A stretch of 64,000 nt of DNA from Ophiura sarsii (GCA_035610835.1 CM069442.1:29527798-29591797), one strand, 5' to 3'; positions 23,407 to 35,528 are shown, counted from the stretch's first letter. Made by a program: numbers and translations. Notes: generated from the sequence alone by a model not told the origin.

Positions 23407-24171
23407 ATGGATTACTTATAATAAGCATTTGGCTGTAATTTATAATCGGAAAGATAACTTATGTTATTATGTTGGCTTTCAATGCTATTTATTTGATTGT
23501 ATTTACTTTTAGAAGATTTTTCATTTCATTGATAATTAGTCATTTAATTTGTCATTTCAATTGTCATTCATTAATTTGTCATTAAAAGTTAAATATATTT
23601 AATTCAGTCAAGGAAATGTTTGTTACGATGAAAATTAACTAGAAACACTCTAAATTGTTCTTTTAGCATCACAAATAAATGTGCACCATTACAGAATATT
23701 TCTTGAATCATAAACCTGCCATTTCTTATGACAAGTTTTTAATTTGTCAAATAAGACCACATTTTTGACGAATTAATATTCTCTTAACATATGTGTGACC
23801 TCGGGTTATTTGTTCGGACTTCACTCAAATATTCCAAAAGCAGCACATCCCATCAGCCAGTTTAAAAACAATAAGCGTCTATTATGTCAATATTTTCAAA
23901 TACAACCCCTCATAGACTTGTAAAAGACAACAAATTGATCATGACACGTCGGCCTTTATCTGTAACCATGGCAACTGCTGTTGGGTATACTCTTTATCAT
24001 TCATTTCATCTATCGCTTTATTCAGATTGGATTTTTTTTTCCACTCAAGATGCACAGATACTTTCTGCAAGACATTAATAATATTATGTCAGTAAATTCC
24101 TGAGGACCACGCAACTCAAGAATACTCTTCCCGAGAACCGTTAATGTTGGTCGAGCTTGACTCCTATCATA
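23407..24171. other. gene-free AT-rich stretch
   Basis: AT-rich with TTTGTCATT-type short repeats around 23540-23590. No exon or TIR is seen. Confidence 0.3.
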
Positions 24172-24747
24172 CAGCATGTCCCAACAAAAAAGGGTCCAAA
24201 AACTGAAGAGCTTATAACTTAAAGTAGGATATACGTAGCTGATTTGTATTAAGGGATAAAGGTAAATGTACCGGACCTTGATTGGTGAAATTGTGAGACC
24301 AATCGAATGGCAACTCTCTGAAATACAAAGCTTTCAATAGAGCGTGGTCAGATACCGTTTTCTTTTCAATTTAACAATAAACCACCCATTATGACTGACT
24401 GAACGGCTGTTCCAATTATTATTTGATTTTTCTAGAATATTTATAGATGCCTCTACACTTTTTAATCACCCTTATGACGAATATAAACTTCCTGAGTAAG
24501 TCCATTGTAAAGTCAAAGGCAAAACTTTGATGAAGTCAGTACGATGCGCAAATGCAAAATCGAAAAAAACGGGTTCTGACCACGCTGTTTTCAAAGCTTT
24601 GTATTTCAAAAACCTTACGTCCGATTGGTCTCCTAATTTCACCGATTAATGTAAGATATATTTACTGTTATATTTCTAAATATGAATGTGTCCTACATTT
24701 TGAGTTTAAGCTCTCCGGTTGTTGGTCCCATTTTTTCGGACACGCTG
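24172..24747. mobile_element. 576-bp mariner-like MITE
   Basis: The left end CAGCATGTCCCAACAAAAAA and the right end (reverse complement CAGCGTGTCCGAAAAAATGG) form imperfect inverted repeats of about 50 bp, flanked by TA at 24170-24171 and 24748-24749. The interior contains ACCACGCTGTTTTCAAAGC and its inverted copy near 24325. It is non-coding. Confidence 0.6.
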
Positions 24748-24769
24748 TAAAGGCAAATATTACTTGGTA

Positions 24770-25040
24770 AAATTGTGAGACCAATCGAATTGCAACTTTT
24801 TGAAATACAAAGCTTTCATTAGAGCGTGGTCAGAACCCCCGGTTTTTTTCTGGTAGCGGTATGGTGTAGAAGTCCCAAGTATGCAAATGAGCTCACTGAA
24901 TACAATGTCATGCTCTACCACACATCTACCCAGTACTCAACAACGGAATAAATCTCATTATCCTCATTTGCATACTTGGGACTGATACACCATACCCTTA
25001 CCTTTTTTCTTCAATTTAACAATAAACCACCCATGCGTTG
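24770..25040. repeat. diverged fragment of the same MITE family
   Basis: ATTGTGAGACCAATCGAATT and TACAAAGCTTTCATTAGAGC repeat the inner part of the preceding element. A short inverted pair, AGTCCCAAGTATGCAAATGA (24870) and TCATTTGCATACTTGGGACT (24964), encloses about 75 bases. Confidence 0.45.
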
Positions 25041-26399
25041 AGTGCAAGTTTTCCCTGCATGGTGTTTATTCTCCCGAAATAATTAAGTTTGGTAAAAAGA
25101 TTTAAATTACAGGTCTTGTGGATCAATATTCAGCATTACAACTTAACCATTGCAGTAACCTTGTTATTGAAAATGTACCAAAACGGAGCAACTGTTAGAG
25201 CACCTAGATACCCTGCCTCTAACTCCTTTGATGTGTTTCGATGAGATGAATGACTTAATGGCTGGTTTCCAATTCAAAAGTTAATGGTTTTTGAACAGCT
25301 ACAAAGAATGGCAGTGTCTCAGAAGGTTATTGTTGATTTTTTCTAAAACATTATTTATAGGGTCACGCGTTATGAACTCGCCTCCCAATAGGGTGGTGCC
25401 GTTACATTTTTTAGTTTCATGCTGTCATTTTCCTCAAATATTTTTAAAACCACAAAAGCTATCTCAACAAATTTGGTATCATTTTAAAGCCCTAATAACA
25501 AGCTATCTGCCTGCAAAATGGCATTGGTATAGCTAATACAGAATTGGAGATACAGCTGTTTGATGTTTGGGGACCAGGGGTGGTGCTGGAAGGGGTGTGT
25601 CTGGAAGGGGTGCCGCCTGTACAAACTCAATGGGGATAATCCCATGTTTTGTTCTTTTTACAATAACTAGTCATCTCCTAATGTTACAAACACCATTCTG
25701 GTCCCATTTTAAATGATAATTAGTAGTCTTTGAGTATGTGGTTCAACAGACTTGTCAACTATTTGTAACAACTAATTAATTATGGATAAGACCATGAACA
25801 TCAGCTTTCTTCCTATTCGCTACACAGTAAACATGAATAATCAGCCTCAATTTACCGGATTTATAAAAATGACTATAACAGAAAAAGTTTTCAAGCTATG
25901 ATAGCAAAAGTATACATTTTTGGAAAGCTTTTAACTAGAGGAATTCAGAAATGCAGTTTATATCAGAGAAGGGTTCATCCTCAAACAAATATTTTTAAAA
26001 ATTCTAAAAATATATAAAATAAAAATTGGAGATATTCACTAGCCGGTATAATTACCATACCGACGTAGTAACTTTGACAATTATATATCATCTAATGGGT
26101 AATTTCATGAGGAATTCAAATATGTATAGTAAATAATGATAGGGGTAGGTATAAAAAAGATATGGATCTCGAATTAAAAATTAAAAACTCTGATATTTTT
26201 CCGAACATTTCCGATCATACCATTTTAGTTCATGGTCGTACTATAATTCCAATGGCATATTTGGTTTTCTCATGCAATTTCCCTTCAGAAAATGTATACT
26301 TTTACTACCTCAGGGGGGTATACAAGCAAATATAAATGTGTAAAGTTAAAATCATGTCGTGAAAGCCAAAATCCGTGTGTAACGCGAAAGGAGGCGAGC
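25041..26399. other. gene-free stretch
   Basis: Short ORFs only. CATTTTTGGAAAGCT (25916) recurs near 51222, which suggests an old dispersed repeat. No exon is called. Confidence 0.3.
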
Positions 26400-27179
26400 T
26401 TATAACACATGACCATAGATATTTACACTTTTTAATCCCCCTTATGTCGAAGATAAACCCGAGTAAGCCATTGCAAAGAATTAAGTCAAAAGCAGAACAT
26501 GGCGAAAATGCAACGCATATGGACAAAATCAAAAGAAAACCGGGTTATGACCACGCTGTATTCAAAGCTTTGCATTTCAAAAACCTTACATTCGATTAGT
26601 CTCATTATTTCACCAACTAAGGGAGTGTTCATAAATACTTTGGTGGGGGGCGTTGGAAAATATGAGGGGGGGGGGGGGGCAACCAAAAAAAAGGTTCTTA
26701 AAAGGGGGGGTCAGGGAAAAAAGTGCTTGTATAGGGGGGGGGGTCCAAAAAAAAAGGTTGGTATTGTTTACAGCCAAAATGTATCTCAATCGTGACAAAA
26801 ATAGGTGTAAAGTCAAAAAAATTCGCGCGCTATGCGCGCGTATCTTGACTCATAGCAATCTTGTTGGTTCATGTTATTTCCCGCCCCCCCCCCCAATATC
26901 AATAACCTATATAGCTACGCCTAAAACATTTGAAGATGAAGAGGATGCAGATAAAGAAGAAGAGGAGGACATACATGTACCACAGCGATCACGAGTGTCG
27001 GGCAGGATTATAAAGAAGAAGACCTACACTGATTTTGTTTGACTTTTCAATTGTGTTATATTATATATCTTTAATAAATAGTTTGATATAACCCACCTAC
27101 CATAATAAAAGTGATTGTGACTATGTCTATAGGTTTATATAGAATGTTGTTATTGTTTCTGTTATATAACGTGAACAGA

Positions 27180-27213
<34 letters not shown>

Positions 27214-27455
27214 CAACACAAAAAAAGGTTCTTGAAAGGGGGGGTCAAGAAAAAAACCCACCCTATTTGGGGGGGTCCAAAAAAAAAAGATGTCCATGGC
27301 TCAATTGTTTCCAACCCCCCCCCCCCCACCAAAGTATTTATGAACACTCCCTAATGTCGTGTTCTTTCATATCCTTAAAATTGAAGCAGCTATGTTTCCT
27401 ACATTTTTAGTTATAAGCTCTCCGGTTATTGGACCCAGTTTTATGGGACACGCTT
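26400..27455. mobile_element. second mariner-like MITE copy, split by another element
   Basis: 26410-26617 matches 24445-24650 (TTTACACTTTTTAATC, GACCACGCTGTATTCAAAGC). 27365-27455 matches the right end (AAGCTCTCCGGTTATTGGAC, GGGACACGCT). The middle is occupied by the element at 26621-27351. Confidence 0.5.
26621..27351. mobile_element. PIF/Harbinger-like element with TAA duplication
   Basis: Inverted ends GGGAGTGTTCATAAATACTT and AAGTATTTATGAACACTCCC, flanked by TAA on both sides (26618-26620, 27352-27354). A 3-bp TWA duplication is the PIF/Harbinger rule. The interior is mostly G-run MITE sequence (G runs near 26668, 26705 and 27181-27212), plus one open segment at 26920-27043. That segment ends ...SRVSGRIIKKKTYTDFV and is followed by TAATAAATAG. 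It is acidic then basic and could be a remnant C-terminal exon. Its origin is unknown. Confidence 0.65.
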
Positions 27456-27459
27456 TACT

Positions 27460-27774
27460 CAGGGTTCCTGCACCTTCCAGACAATTAAATTCCATGACTT
27501 TTCCATAACTTTCCATGACCAAATTATGAAAAATCCATGACCTTTTTCAGACAACTTCGCCGCGTGCCGTGTAATACGACCTTTTACTCTCATTTTCCAG
27601 TCGTTTAATTTTTAACCAGACGGCTATCGTCATTTTGATTTTTTTTTTTTCCTCCGGAAAATAAAATTCCATGACTTCCATGACTTTGGCCATTTTCATC
27701 AAATTCCAAGACTTTTCCAGGCCTGGAATTTAAAAATTAAATTCCATGACTTTTCCATGACCGCGGGAACCCTG
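27460..27774. mobile_element. CAGGGTTCC MITE, hAT-like
   Basis: The ends CAGGGTTCCTGCA and GCGGGAACCCTG are inverted. Subterminal AAATTCCATGACTTTTCCAT is repeated near both ends and in the middle. The flanks share TTTACT but not a clean 8-mer. This is a design I recognise as common in animal genomes. It is non-coding. Confidence 0.6.
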
Positions 27775-28145
27775 TTTACTGCAATATTGCCCATTGTGTA
27801 ATTGTCATGAGCATGATAGATTTGACCACCTTGCGAACGTTTGATCGGGAGGACATCTTCCATCGCTGGAAACGGGATTGTGGTAATCAGAGGATCTGTA
27901 ATCAGAGGATCTGTAATCAGAGGATCTATTATTAGATCTACACATTAAGGACAGGCAGACAACATCACGATCTCGCTGGAAACGGGATTATGGTAATTAG
28001 AGGATCTATTCTTAGATTATACACATACAAAAAAGCAGACAACATCACACAATTTCTGACTGCATATTACCACTTTTTAATAAATCAATATTCATATTTA
28101 CAACGGCTGATAATAGTTCCGTCTTCCTTTGGACACAAATTCACC
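27775..28145. repeat. small tandem repeats (AATCAGAGGATCT)
   Basis: GTAATCAGAGGATCT is repeated in tandem at 27890-27930, and CGCTGGAAACGGGATTATGG recurs at 27863 and 27975. No gene is seen. Confidence 0.45.
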
Positions 28146-28490
28146 AACTGAATGTCATGTTTACAGATAATGGGACACATGTGTACACAGATGATGATTA
28201 GGATATAAAAACTGGGAGGAAATGACAATGTCTTGTTGGATAACCCATTATACTTCAGAATAGACTTTCAGCTATACATTTATTTTATTTCATGGGTTAC
28301 CAAACAGGACATTGCAAGGAAATGGGTGAGTATGGGACACATGTGTACACTGGTTAGGATATAAAAACAGAGAGGAAATGGCAATGTCTTGTTGGATAAC
28401 CCATTATACTTCAGAATAGACTGTCAGCTATATATTTTTTAATTTCATGGTATCATGGGTTACCAAACAGGACATTGCAAGGAAATTGGT
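28146..28490. repeat. two-copy tandem duplication of about 175 bp
   Basis: GGGACACATGTGTACAC, GGATATAAAAAC, TGTCTTGTTGGATAACCCAT and ATGGGTTACCAAACAGGACA each occur twice in the same order, from 28170 and from 28336. Confidence 0.7.
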
Positions 28491-28499
28491 GAAGTTAAC

Positions 28500-29000
28500 A
28501 TTTTCTGCATGGCGGCAGTGTCTGCATACGACAGTTCCAAAATGGGCATAATTCTGTTATCCCTACACGCCAACATCGGTAGTATGCGTCGTTCTTAAAA
28601 TGTGTGCACTATGAATACCTACCTCTGTGAAGGGTATAAGTTATAACAGAATTACTCCCCAAAATGTCAACATTATTGAATGTCAATACCATAAGAATTG
28701 CATTAACATAAGTACAAACATGCCTAGTTCAGTAATTCTTGAGAGAAGACTGAAAGTTGGGAAAGATTTCTGAAAAATCTGTTTTGTATAAATTAATATG
28801 GTCAAACTAATAGCTGCGTGAAGAGTGTTAAATTTTATACTTTCCATACGGCAAGCGTCTGCAGACGGCATTCCAAAGTTTCACAAAATGTCAAAATGAC
28901 AAACATGCATAGCATTGGTTCAGTAATCATTGAGAAAGACCTTGAAAGTTGGGAAGGTTTCTGAAAAATCTGTTTTGTAAATGGTAAAACTGATCTTGGC
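28500..29000. repeat. dispersed repeat, two adjacent copies (third at 37735-37975)
   Basis: GAAAGTTGGGAAAGATTTCT and GAAAAATCTGTTTTGTA with GACGGCATTCCAAAG-like sequence occur at 28690-28870 and 28880-28990, and again at 37735-37975. No coding sense is seen. Confidence 0.5.
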
Positions 29001-30199
29001 GTCGATACAATAAGCATGATAAGTATGTTAGACATTTGCACACATTTAAAGAAATTTGGTGTTGTATTTCCCCTTTGTTGTTTTTTGGTGGTTTTTTTGG
29101 TTGTTTGTTGTTCGGTGTTTTTTTTTTTTTTGGGGGGGGGGGGGGGGAAGGGGTATGATCTTAACTCATTATTGACATAACATAACATAATTGACTGGGT
29201 ACATAGTTGTTGTTTCACAAAACGTACCAGACAGTTTCTTTTTTGATACTAATGAGAGTATTTATATTAAATTTGTCACAAAAAGAAAATGCTCAACTTG
29301 TATGGAAAGTACCAGTATAAATCTGATCGCCCTAATAATCTGTATTCAAAAATCCTGAAAATATGCATACATTTGAGCAAAATTATATTATGGCCTGAAA
29401 ATAGATAAAATGTGTAGATTTTGAGCCAACCATTTTCAGGATATTTGCTGAAAACTGGCATCAGTTTCATAAACCATTTTCAATCAGGGACGATAACAAT
29501 CTTTGGTAGCAAAATCATAATGATCTTTGCAAATGAAAATCTTATTATTGAAAGACGACCACATTCAGTTATCATAACTTATGGCCCTTACATCAACAAA
29601 CCAATACACAAGGCATGAGGAGTTGTTAAAGGATGGCAAGTATTATATACCCATACTGATTTGATAGCACTACGAAAATACTAGCTAATGTAAAAACAAG
29701 ATTTTTCTCATCATGGTCAAAAATTTAAAGGCAAGGATTACCTTTTTTTTCTTCTTCCATAACAGCATCCTTAATACAACAATGAGATTCAAGCTGTTAA
29801 GAGGATGACGCAATAGCATGTATATACTGCAAAAAAAATAATGCTGTGTATGCAACCTTAGGGAATATTTAGAATATAATGTTTATATTTTATTATAGGA
29901 TTCATGACCAGACCTGTAATTTATTTGTTTCTCATTATTTTAATTAATTGTATTTCTTCATTAGCTAAACGGCTGACTTTGGACTAACGGAGATACCATT
30001 TAGAAATCCTGGAATGGTAGTAAATTCCTGATAAAAAATGAGTAAATTTGGACAAATAGGGCTCAAAATATATCAAAACTGTTAATTTTCAATACAAAAT
30101 TACTGTGAAATCGGACCATGAGCATCCCTACCACGAGTCCATAATTGGCTTATATGACAGAAACTTGTTAACCCTAACCCCCCCCCCCCCTCCCCCGAG
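29001..30199. other. gene-free stretch
   Basis: Contains a T/G homopolymer junction at about 29118-29148 and a C run at 30180-30191 after TTAACCCTAA. No exon is recognised. Confidence 0.3.
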
Positions 30200-30470
30200 T
30201 GCTAAAAAATGCTAATCCTAAGTCCCTCTACAAGCACATGCTCCGCCAGTTTTCAATGACGTAGTCAACCGAGCCTATATAGTGAGCGCAGTATACAAAA
30301 GTACTTACTGCGCGAATGTGTAGCTGAGGGCCGTGGCTTAGTGGGTGGGAGGTGGGCCTTGAGAACGGAGGGTCCCCGGATCGAATCCCAGCAGGTTCCC
30401 GGAGATTTAGTTGGTGTTTTTTCTTCAAAAATTGTGATCCCGGTCATAAACCCTAAACCGGGGTTAGGGT
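30200..30470 (+). mobile_element. tRNA-derived SINE, copy 1
   Basis: Contains an A-box-like CCGTGGCTTAGTGGGTGG and B-box GGATCGAATCC (30378-30388), preceded by CGACGTAGTCAACCGAGCC-like sequence and TATATAGTGAGCGCAGTATA. The same sequence occurs in reverse at 58580-58790 and 59284-59530. It does not fold as an intact tRNA, so it is called a SINE. Confidence 0.65.
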
Positions 30471-31130
30471 GGCTCTATTGGCTTTGATTTGAAAGGTAAT
30501 CTGAATTTTTGACTCGGCCAATAGAGCCACCTTAATATAACTGCTAAAAACCAGTTCATCTTTGATAACATATATTCACACACTTATAAAAATAAGGAGG
30601 TCAATTTTATTTGTATCACAAAAACTGGTCAAAATTATTACATTTTATGAACAATTGGGCTTCCAATATCAATAGAAATTAACAAGCACTGTAACCAAAT
30701 CTGGTAATAATCTCAAGATTAACAGTTCAGTATGAATCTGTAAGGAGAAGGGCGTATAGTTAATTGGGGGAGAATTTTCCAATTGAATTGAACCGTTTCT
30801 AAGTTGACACTTCCTGTTCCAAATGTTATTATTTTGAAGAGAGCCACTTTACTTTATAACTATTAACTGTATTTCTCTGACACATCATTTTCACTCGTTT
30901 ACTACTAAACTTTTCAAAAATCTTTGCAGTGGTAATCAATCATTACTGGGCAAAACAATCTCAAACCTGGCTTATTTTGTTAATGACATGTTATTTTAAA
31001 GATATCATGTGCATAATCAATGTCTCCAAAGTTCTTCCCAAAGGAGTTGTGGCCAAACTAATTGATTTTGAATTATTGCAACCTTCAACAACACTTAGAT
31101 GAGAAGGTTTCTGTGGACAAATAAATGTTG
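30471..31130. other. gene-free stretch
   Basis: A short inverted pair GGTGGCTCTATTGGC (30468) / GGCCAATAGAGCCACC (30517) is the only structure noted. Confidence 0.3.
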
Positions 31131-31490
31131 CACAGACTTGCGTATACATTTATTAAGGGCTACACTCTTCCAAACAAGGGCTTCTTAAAGATTTGCAAAA
31201 CATCAATGGGGGACAGCAAAGTTTTCAGGTCGCAGCACCAAAACTATGCAATAGCTTGTCTGAATATGTGAAAAAGTCAAACTCTGTACATATTTCTAAG
31301 AAAAACCTGAAGACATATTTGTACTCTGAAGCATTTTATTAATGTGAATCTCCTCTTTTTTGTTCTTATGCATTTTTAGTATATCTTTTTATGTTATTTT
31401 GGTTGGTATGTTGAGAAGCGCCATGAGCATTGCTTGCGGTGGATACCGGTGCTTTATAAATGACCATTATTATTATTATTATTATTATTA
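31131..31490 (+). pseudogene. LINE 3' end (CR1/L2-like), C-terminal RT relic
   Basis: Plus-strand translation near 31210-31340 gives FQVAAPKLCNSLSEYVKKS and then LKTYLYSEAFY before a stop. This is the familiar 'APxLWNSLP...FKxxLKTxLF' end of CR1/L2-type reverse transcriptases. The 3' UTR GCTTTATAAATGACC runs into (ATT)n at 31470-31490, as such LINE tails do. The 5' part is missing. Confidence 0.75.
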
Positions 31491-32210
31491 CCTTTAACAA
31501 AATCATAAATTAAATAAGCTAGTTCTTATATTATTTGCCCAGTAATGTTCAATCACATAACTTTTTTAAAGCACCCTGTAAAATGGTCATGAGACTTAAA
31601 AAAGACGTGTCCAGTTTTATACATGATGTGAATATGATATGTATGCTTGTGCGAGGTTAACATGTGGAAACTTTGACAAACAATCCAAATGAGCAAATAA
31701 CATTGGTCACTATTGGACTGATTCCTTTTTCATATTTGATTAAATACAGTGTCCATAAGAAGTTGACCAGAAATGAATTTCCCCCCAAAAATGACCAAAA
31801 AAAATTGACAAACCGATGAAGCATGTTTTCAAAGAGCATATTCATATTCCAGACAATAGAGACGTGCCATGTTTTGGATAAGGTGCCAACACAAAAGTGA
31901 AGGCAACACGGTTCGGACCCACAACCCTCCACATTCAATACAACCTAGTGAATTACCTCACCATTTCTATAGCCTTTACTTGAAACGTTAAGATGTCTTG
32001 AAAAATAATGTGCATTCTAGCAGTGACATTTAAATTACTTTTCTCCGTCTCTGATTCTAGCCAAGAGTTACTTGTATAGAGTTAAGTGTTACCTCCAAGA
32101 TGGCCGCTAATCCCAAACACGGAAGGGCTCTATTGCCAAAATGGGTTCTTTTATTAACAGGCATTGAAAGCAAGCATTAATGTCAGTGATTCTTTTTTTC
32201 CTTCTTTTTT
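31491..32210. other. gene-free stretch
   Basis: No exon is recognised. An AAGATGGCCGCTAA word at 32098 resembles a YY1 site, but no first exon is visible beside it. Confidence 0.3.
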
Positions 32211-32470
32211 CATATGAGACCTGTCATCACAAAATGAGCGTCAGTCGGAAAACTTTGTTTTGAGGTTTGTCCAGATTCATAATACTCAGGAAACAAGCTT
32301 TAAAATGATATGTAACATGTCATAATAGCTCAATGTTTTCCCTGTCAAAAATCAAATTGAAGTTGCAAAATGTCTTTCTTTTCTATTGATTTTTGGCATG
32401 TTCATTGTACCATATCTCCTAATGCACATTGGCGACTTAACGCTCATTTTGTGGTGACAGGTCTCATATG
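32211..32470. mobile_element. 260-bp inverted-repeat element
   Basis: CATATGAGACCTGTCATCAC (32211) and GTGGTGACAGGTCTCATATG (ending 32470) are inverted ends. The pairing continues with AAAATGAGCGT. The interior is non-coding. Confidence 0.65.
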
Positions 32471-32780
32471 AGCGGAAAAATATGCTCTTTGAATACATCG
32501 TTCATTGATTTTTCAAATTTGTTAAGTCTTTTTTGAAGAAGAAAATAATTCCTGGTCAACTCCTTATTGACTCTCACTGTATTCCTATGAATATAAAATC
32601 AGGATAATCTGAATGAGGGAAAATCACTGCATCCACTATGCCTAACCACCAACAAAAAAAAAGTCCCCACTTTAATAACACTCTTCTAAATCCGTTTTAA
32701 AACCACAAAACTCAAGTAATAATGTCGAGACAAGAACAAATAGAATCTAATCATCAACACACACAGCCAAATAAATACTA

Positions 32781-33630
32781 CCGTACTGACGCGTGTATAG
32801 TCCCAACCTTTTTTACCCCAATATATACATAAATTAGGGGGTGGGACTTAAATCAGGTGCCCATGTGTGCCTGAAATTGTTCATCAAAATAATTGGAAGA
32901 CAAAAAACGAAATTAAAAAAATTAAAAAAATTAAAAATAAGCTTACTTAAAAAACACCTTGTCGGCTAAATTGTGATTATTTAATGCAAATATATAGCGG
33001 AGATTCATTTGAAATAAGATTTATTTTGTCAAATCAGTTCATTTTTGGTACTCTTGTGCTCGCTAAAATGTGATATTTCACCGCGTATGACACATTTCGT
33101 AAGCTCGCATGGCAAGTCTACATTTAGAAATTAGAAATATGTCACAATTTCGACAATCGATGGCGCTATCACAATAACAAACTCGATCTGTCAATCGCGC
33201 AGCGCGGCCGATAATGAAGTGAAAATCACATTTTGCAAGCATAGAGTACAAAAATCCACAGATTTGACTAAATAAATGTATTTCAAATACATCTCCGCTA
33301 TTCATTTGCATCAAATAATCGCGCTATTCATTTGCATCAAATAATCGTGTTTTTTTAAGTAAGCTTATTTTTTCTTTCCATTTTCATTTCCATTTTTTTT
33401 TTGGGGGGGGGGGGTTCGGGAAGGTGATTCTGGTTCCTGGGACCCGACATTTTCGGGTGGGACTCGATTTTTTGGGACTCGCGCGCAGCCTTAAGTAGTG
33501 TACAAGTCAGACTTGTACACTACTTTTTACCCTGGGACTTAAGACGGGTGCCCATCCTAGTCTGAGATATGAGCTCAATTTGGGGGCTGGGACTTAAATC
33601 GAGTATGGGACTATACACGCGTCAGTACGG
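32781..33630. mobile_element. 850-bp TA-flanked element with nested module
   Basis: CCGTACTGACGCGTGTATAG at 32781 is repeated inverted at the right (CTATACACGCGTCAGTACGG, ending 33630). TA flanks both sides. Inside, AAGCTTACTTAAAAAACACC (32939) and an inverted AAGTAAGCTTATTTTTT (33356) enclose a module that also occurs near 49920-50075 and 61885-62060. A G run lies at 33402-33413. Confidence 0.7.
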
Positions 33631-33849
33631 TACTCATAAGGCAACTGGTAAAAACCTTGTTCTACGGGGAACGGACCTCGCAGGTAAGATGTTTTTTTGG
33701 TAAGGTGTTTTTTTACATGAAAATGTTGGTGAATTATCAACAATTTTCATTATTAAAAAAAACACAGAAAAACCACCACAAACAATTTCAACTACAAAAA
33801 TCACAATATTTTCAAAAAATTCAACAATATTTGTAATTTTCTCCCTCAA

Positions 33850-34190
33850 ATTAAAGGTAGATGTTCCGATTTTCAACTTGAAGTTTTCTATTCTACATGA
33901 AAGGTCATCCTTAAAAAAGTCGTGTTCCAAAGTTTGAGTTGCATAGCTCTAATGGTTCTTATTTTAGACGCACAAGATGCTGTGAACTGTACCCATTGAG
34001 TAGTACACAAACTATATCGGTGGTTACCACCATTCGCGGTAATTCGACGTTATTTCATCGATTTCTCCGATTTAGGCCGTCAAATTTCAATATGATGATG
34101 AGAAAAATACGAGCTTTCATATGATATGAAAATCTCCGTATGTTTGAAATAATTCTGTGTTACGAAAATGTGATCGGGTCATCTACCTTT
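33850..34190. repeat. dispersed repeat (second copy at 48345-48510)
   Basis: TTCTACATGAAAGGTCATCC, TTCCAAAGTTTGAGTTG and AATGGTTCTTATTTTAGA occur in the same order here and at 48390-48470. No coding sense is seen. Confidence 0.55.
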
Positions 34191-35095
34191 AATAGACAAA
34201 ATGGGTTGGTTGGGCCCGTAGAACAAGGTGGGTTTTTGCTGCCTAAACATAAAGGGGGCACAGAATATTGATTCCAACATAGTTGAATGGGAAATAGGGC
34301 AAACTGGTTTTCCCAGGGTTCTGGCTATGAGCTGGTTGGTACCAGATGGGCTATGATCAGTTCAATAATTTCTCCATCTGAGCATTATGCTTGCATTCAT
34401 CCAAATGTTGAATGCACTATTCGTAGTGTAATGACGCACTGCGTTCTGTAACGATACATCGGGTACATTTACACTGCCCGGCTGTTGCCATACACTTGCG
34501 GTCAACAAGTTGTATTGGACACAAACTAAATGATCCAAGAAATTATTGAACTGATAATATATAGTAGCCAGTACCAGGAGGAGTGTGCCCTGAAATAAAC
34601 CAAACAGTGGTTTGTTTTTACACCTCACAGTGACTTTGAGGAAGAGGTTGTAAGTAAATAGTACTTGTGATAATGGATAGGCATGCTTAACTATGAATAT
34701 TCAAAGTCTAATGAAAGTGATATAAAGCATTATTTTATAACAAATTTGATGTTCATGACACTTCTCAAAATCAAATTCATAAGTGAATTTGTGACACCCC
34801 CCTCCCCAAAACAAAAATTGTCTAGACTAAAATGCATATAGTTTGTATTTTTGACAAATAACACTTATACGACAGCAATACCAAATTACAAGAACATAGA
34901 AAACCAACTCATAGAGTGCAACCATAGAAATAAAGAAAATTCCAGAATATTTTGATGAAATAAACATAATTGTATCGTTACAAAATGATATGATGCAGCA
35001 TTAATAACATAAATATGATAACGTAGGTTGGCGGCATAGCAGCAAATATCTGTAACATAATTTGAATTGTGAATAAAATAATTACTTGTCCGCTA
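34191..35095. other. gene-free stretch
   Basis: An 88-codon minus-strand ORF (34628-34362) has a hydrophobic start but no recognisable family and no splice context, so it is not called. CCCGTAGAACAAGGTGGG (34217) is the inverse of CCTTGTTCTACGGGG (33653). Confidence 0.3.
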
Positions 35096-35528
35096 GCGCA
35101 GAGAGCTGAGAAAGAAACATTTGCTGTATTTTACATTGACTCTTGTCCCAATTCTCAATAGGCGACCCACTGCCAAATCCTAGCTCTAGAAAGGGGTTGT
35201 CACCGCATGGACTGGCACCAAAATAACTATATTCCTTCTAGTGCAGAGAGCTGAGAAAGAAACATTTGCTGTATTTTACATTGACTCTTGTCCCAATTCT
35301 CAATAGGCGACCCACTGCCAAATCCTATCTCTAGAAAGGGGTTGTCACCACATGAACTGGCACCAAAATAATGATATGCCTTCTAGCGCAGAGAGCTGAG
35401 AAAGAAACATTTGCTGTATTTTACATTGACTCTTGTCCCAATTCTCAATAAGCGACCCACTGCCAAATCCTATCTCTAGAAAGGGGTTGTCACTGCATGG
35501 ACTGGCACCAAAATAATTATATGTCTTC
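35096..35528. repeat. three tandem copies of a 145-bp unit
   Basis: GAGAGCTGAGAAAGAAACAT starts at 35101, 35246 and 35391, an exact 145-bp period. Each unit continues with TTGACTCTTGTCCCAATTCT, GCGACCCACTGCCAAATCCT and AAAGGGGTTGTCAC. Copies differ by only a few bases. Confidence 0.85.

Noticed and set aside
26499..26816. Overlapping frames with VLKRGGQGKK-type sequence
   Set aside because: They are translations of G-run MITE DNA; only the last 40 codons of a neighbouring frame (26920-27043) looked non-random.
30318..30400. Possible tRNA gene
   Set aside because: A and B boxes are present, but the sequence recurs as a longer repeat at two other sites and does not form a sound cloverleaf; called a SINE.
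34362..34628. 88-codon minus-strand frame with a hydrophobic stretch
   Set aside because: No recognised family, and no splice sites or neighbours that would support it.
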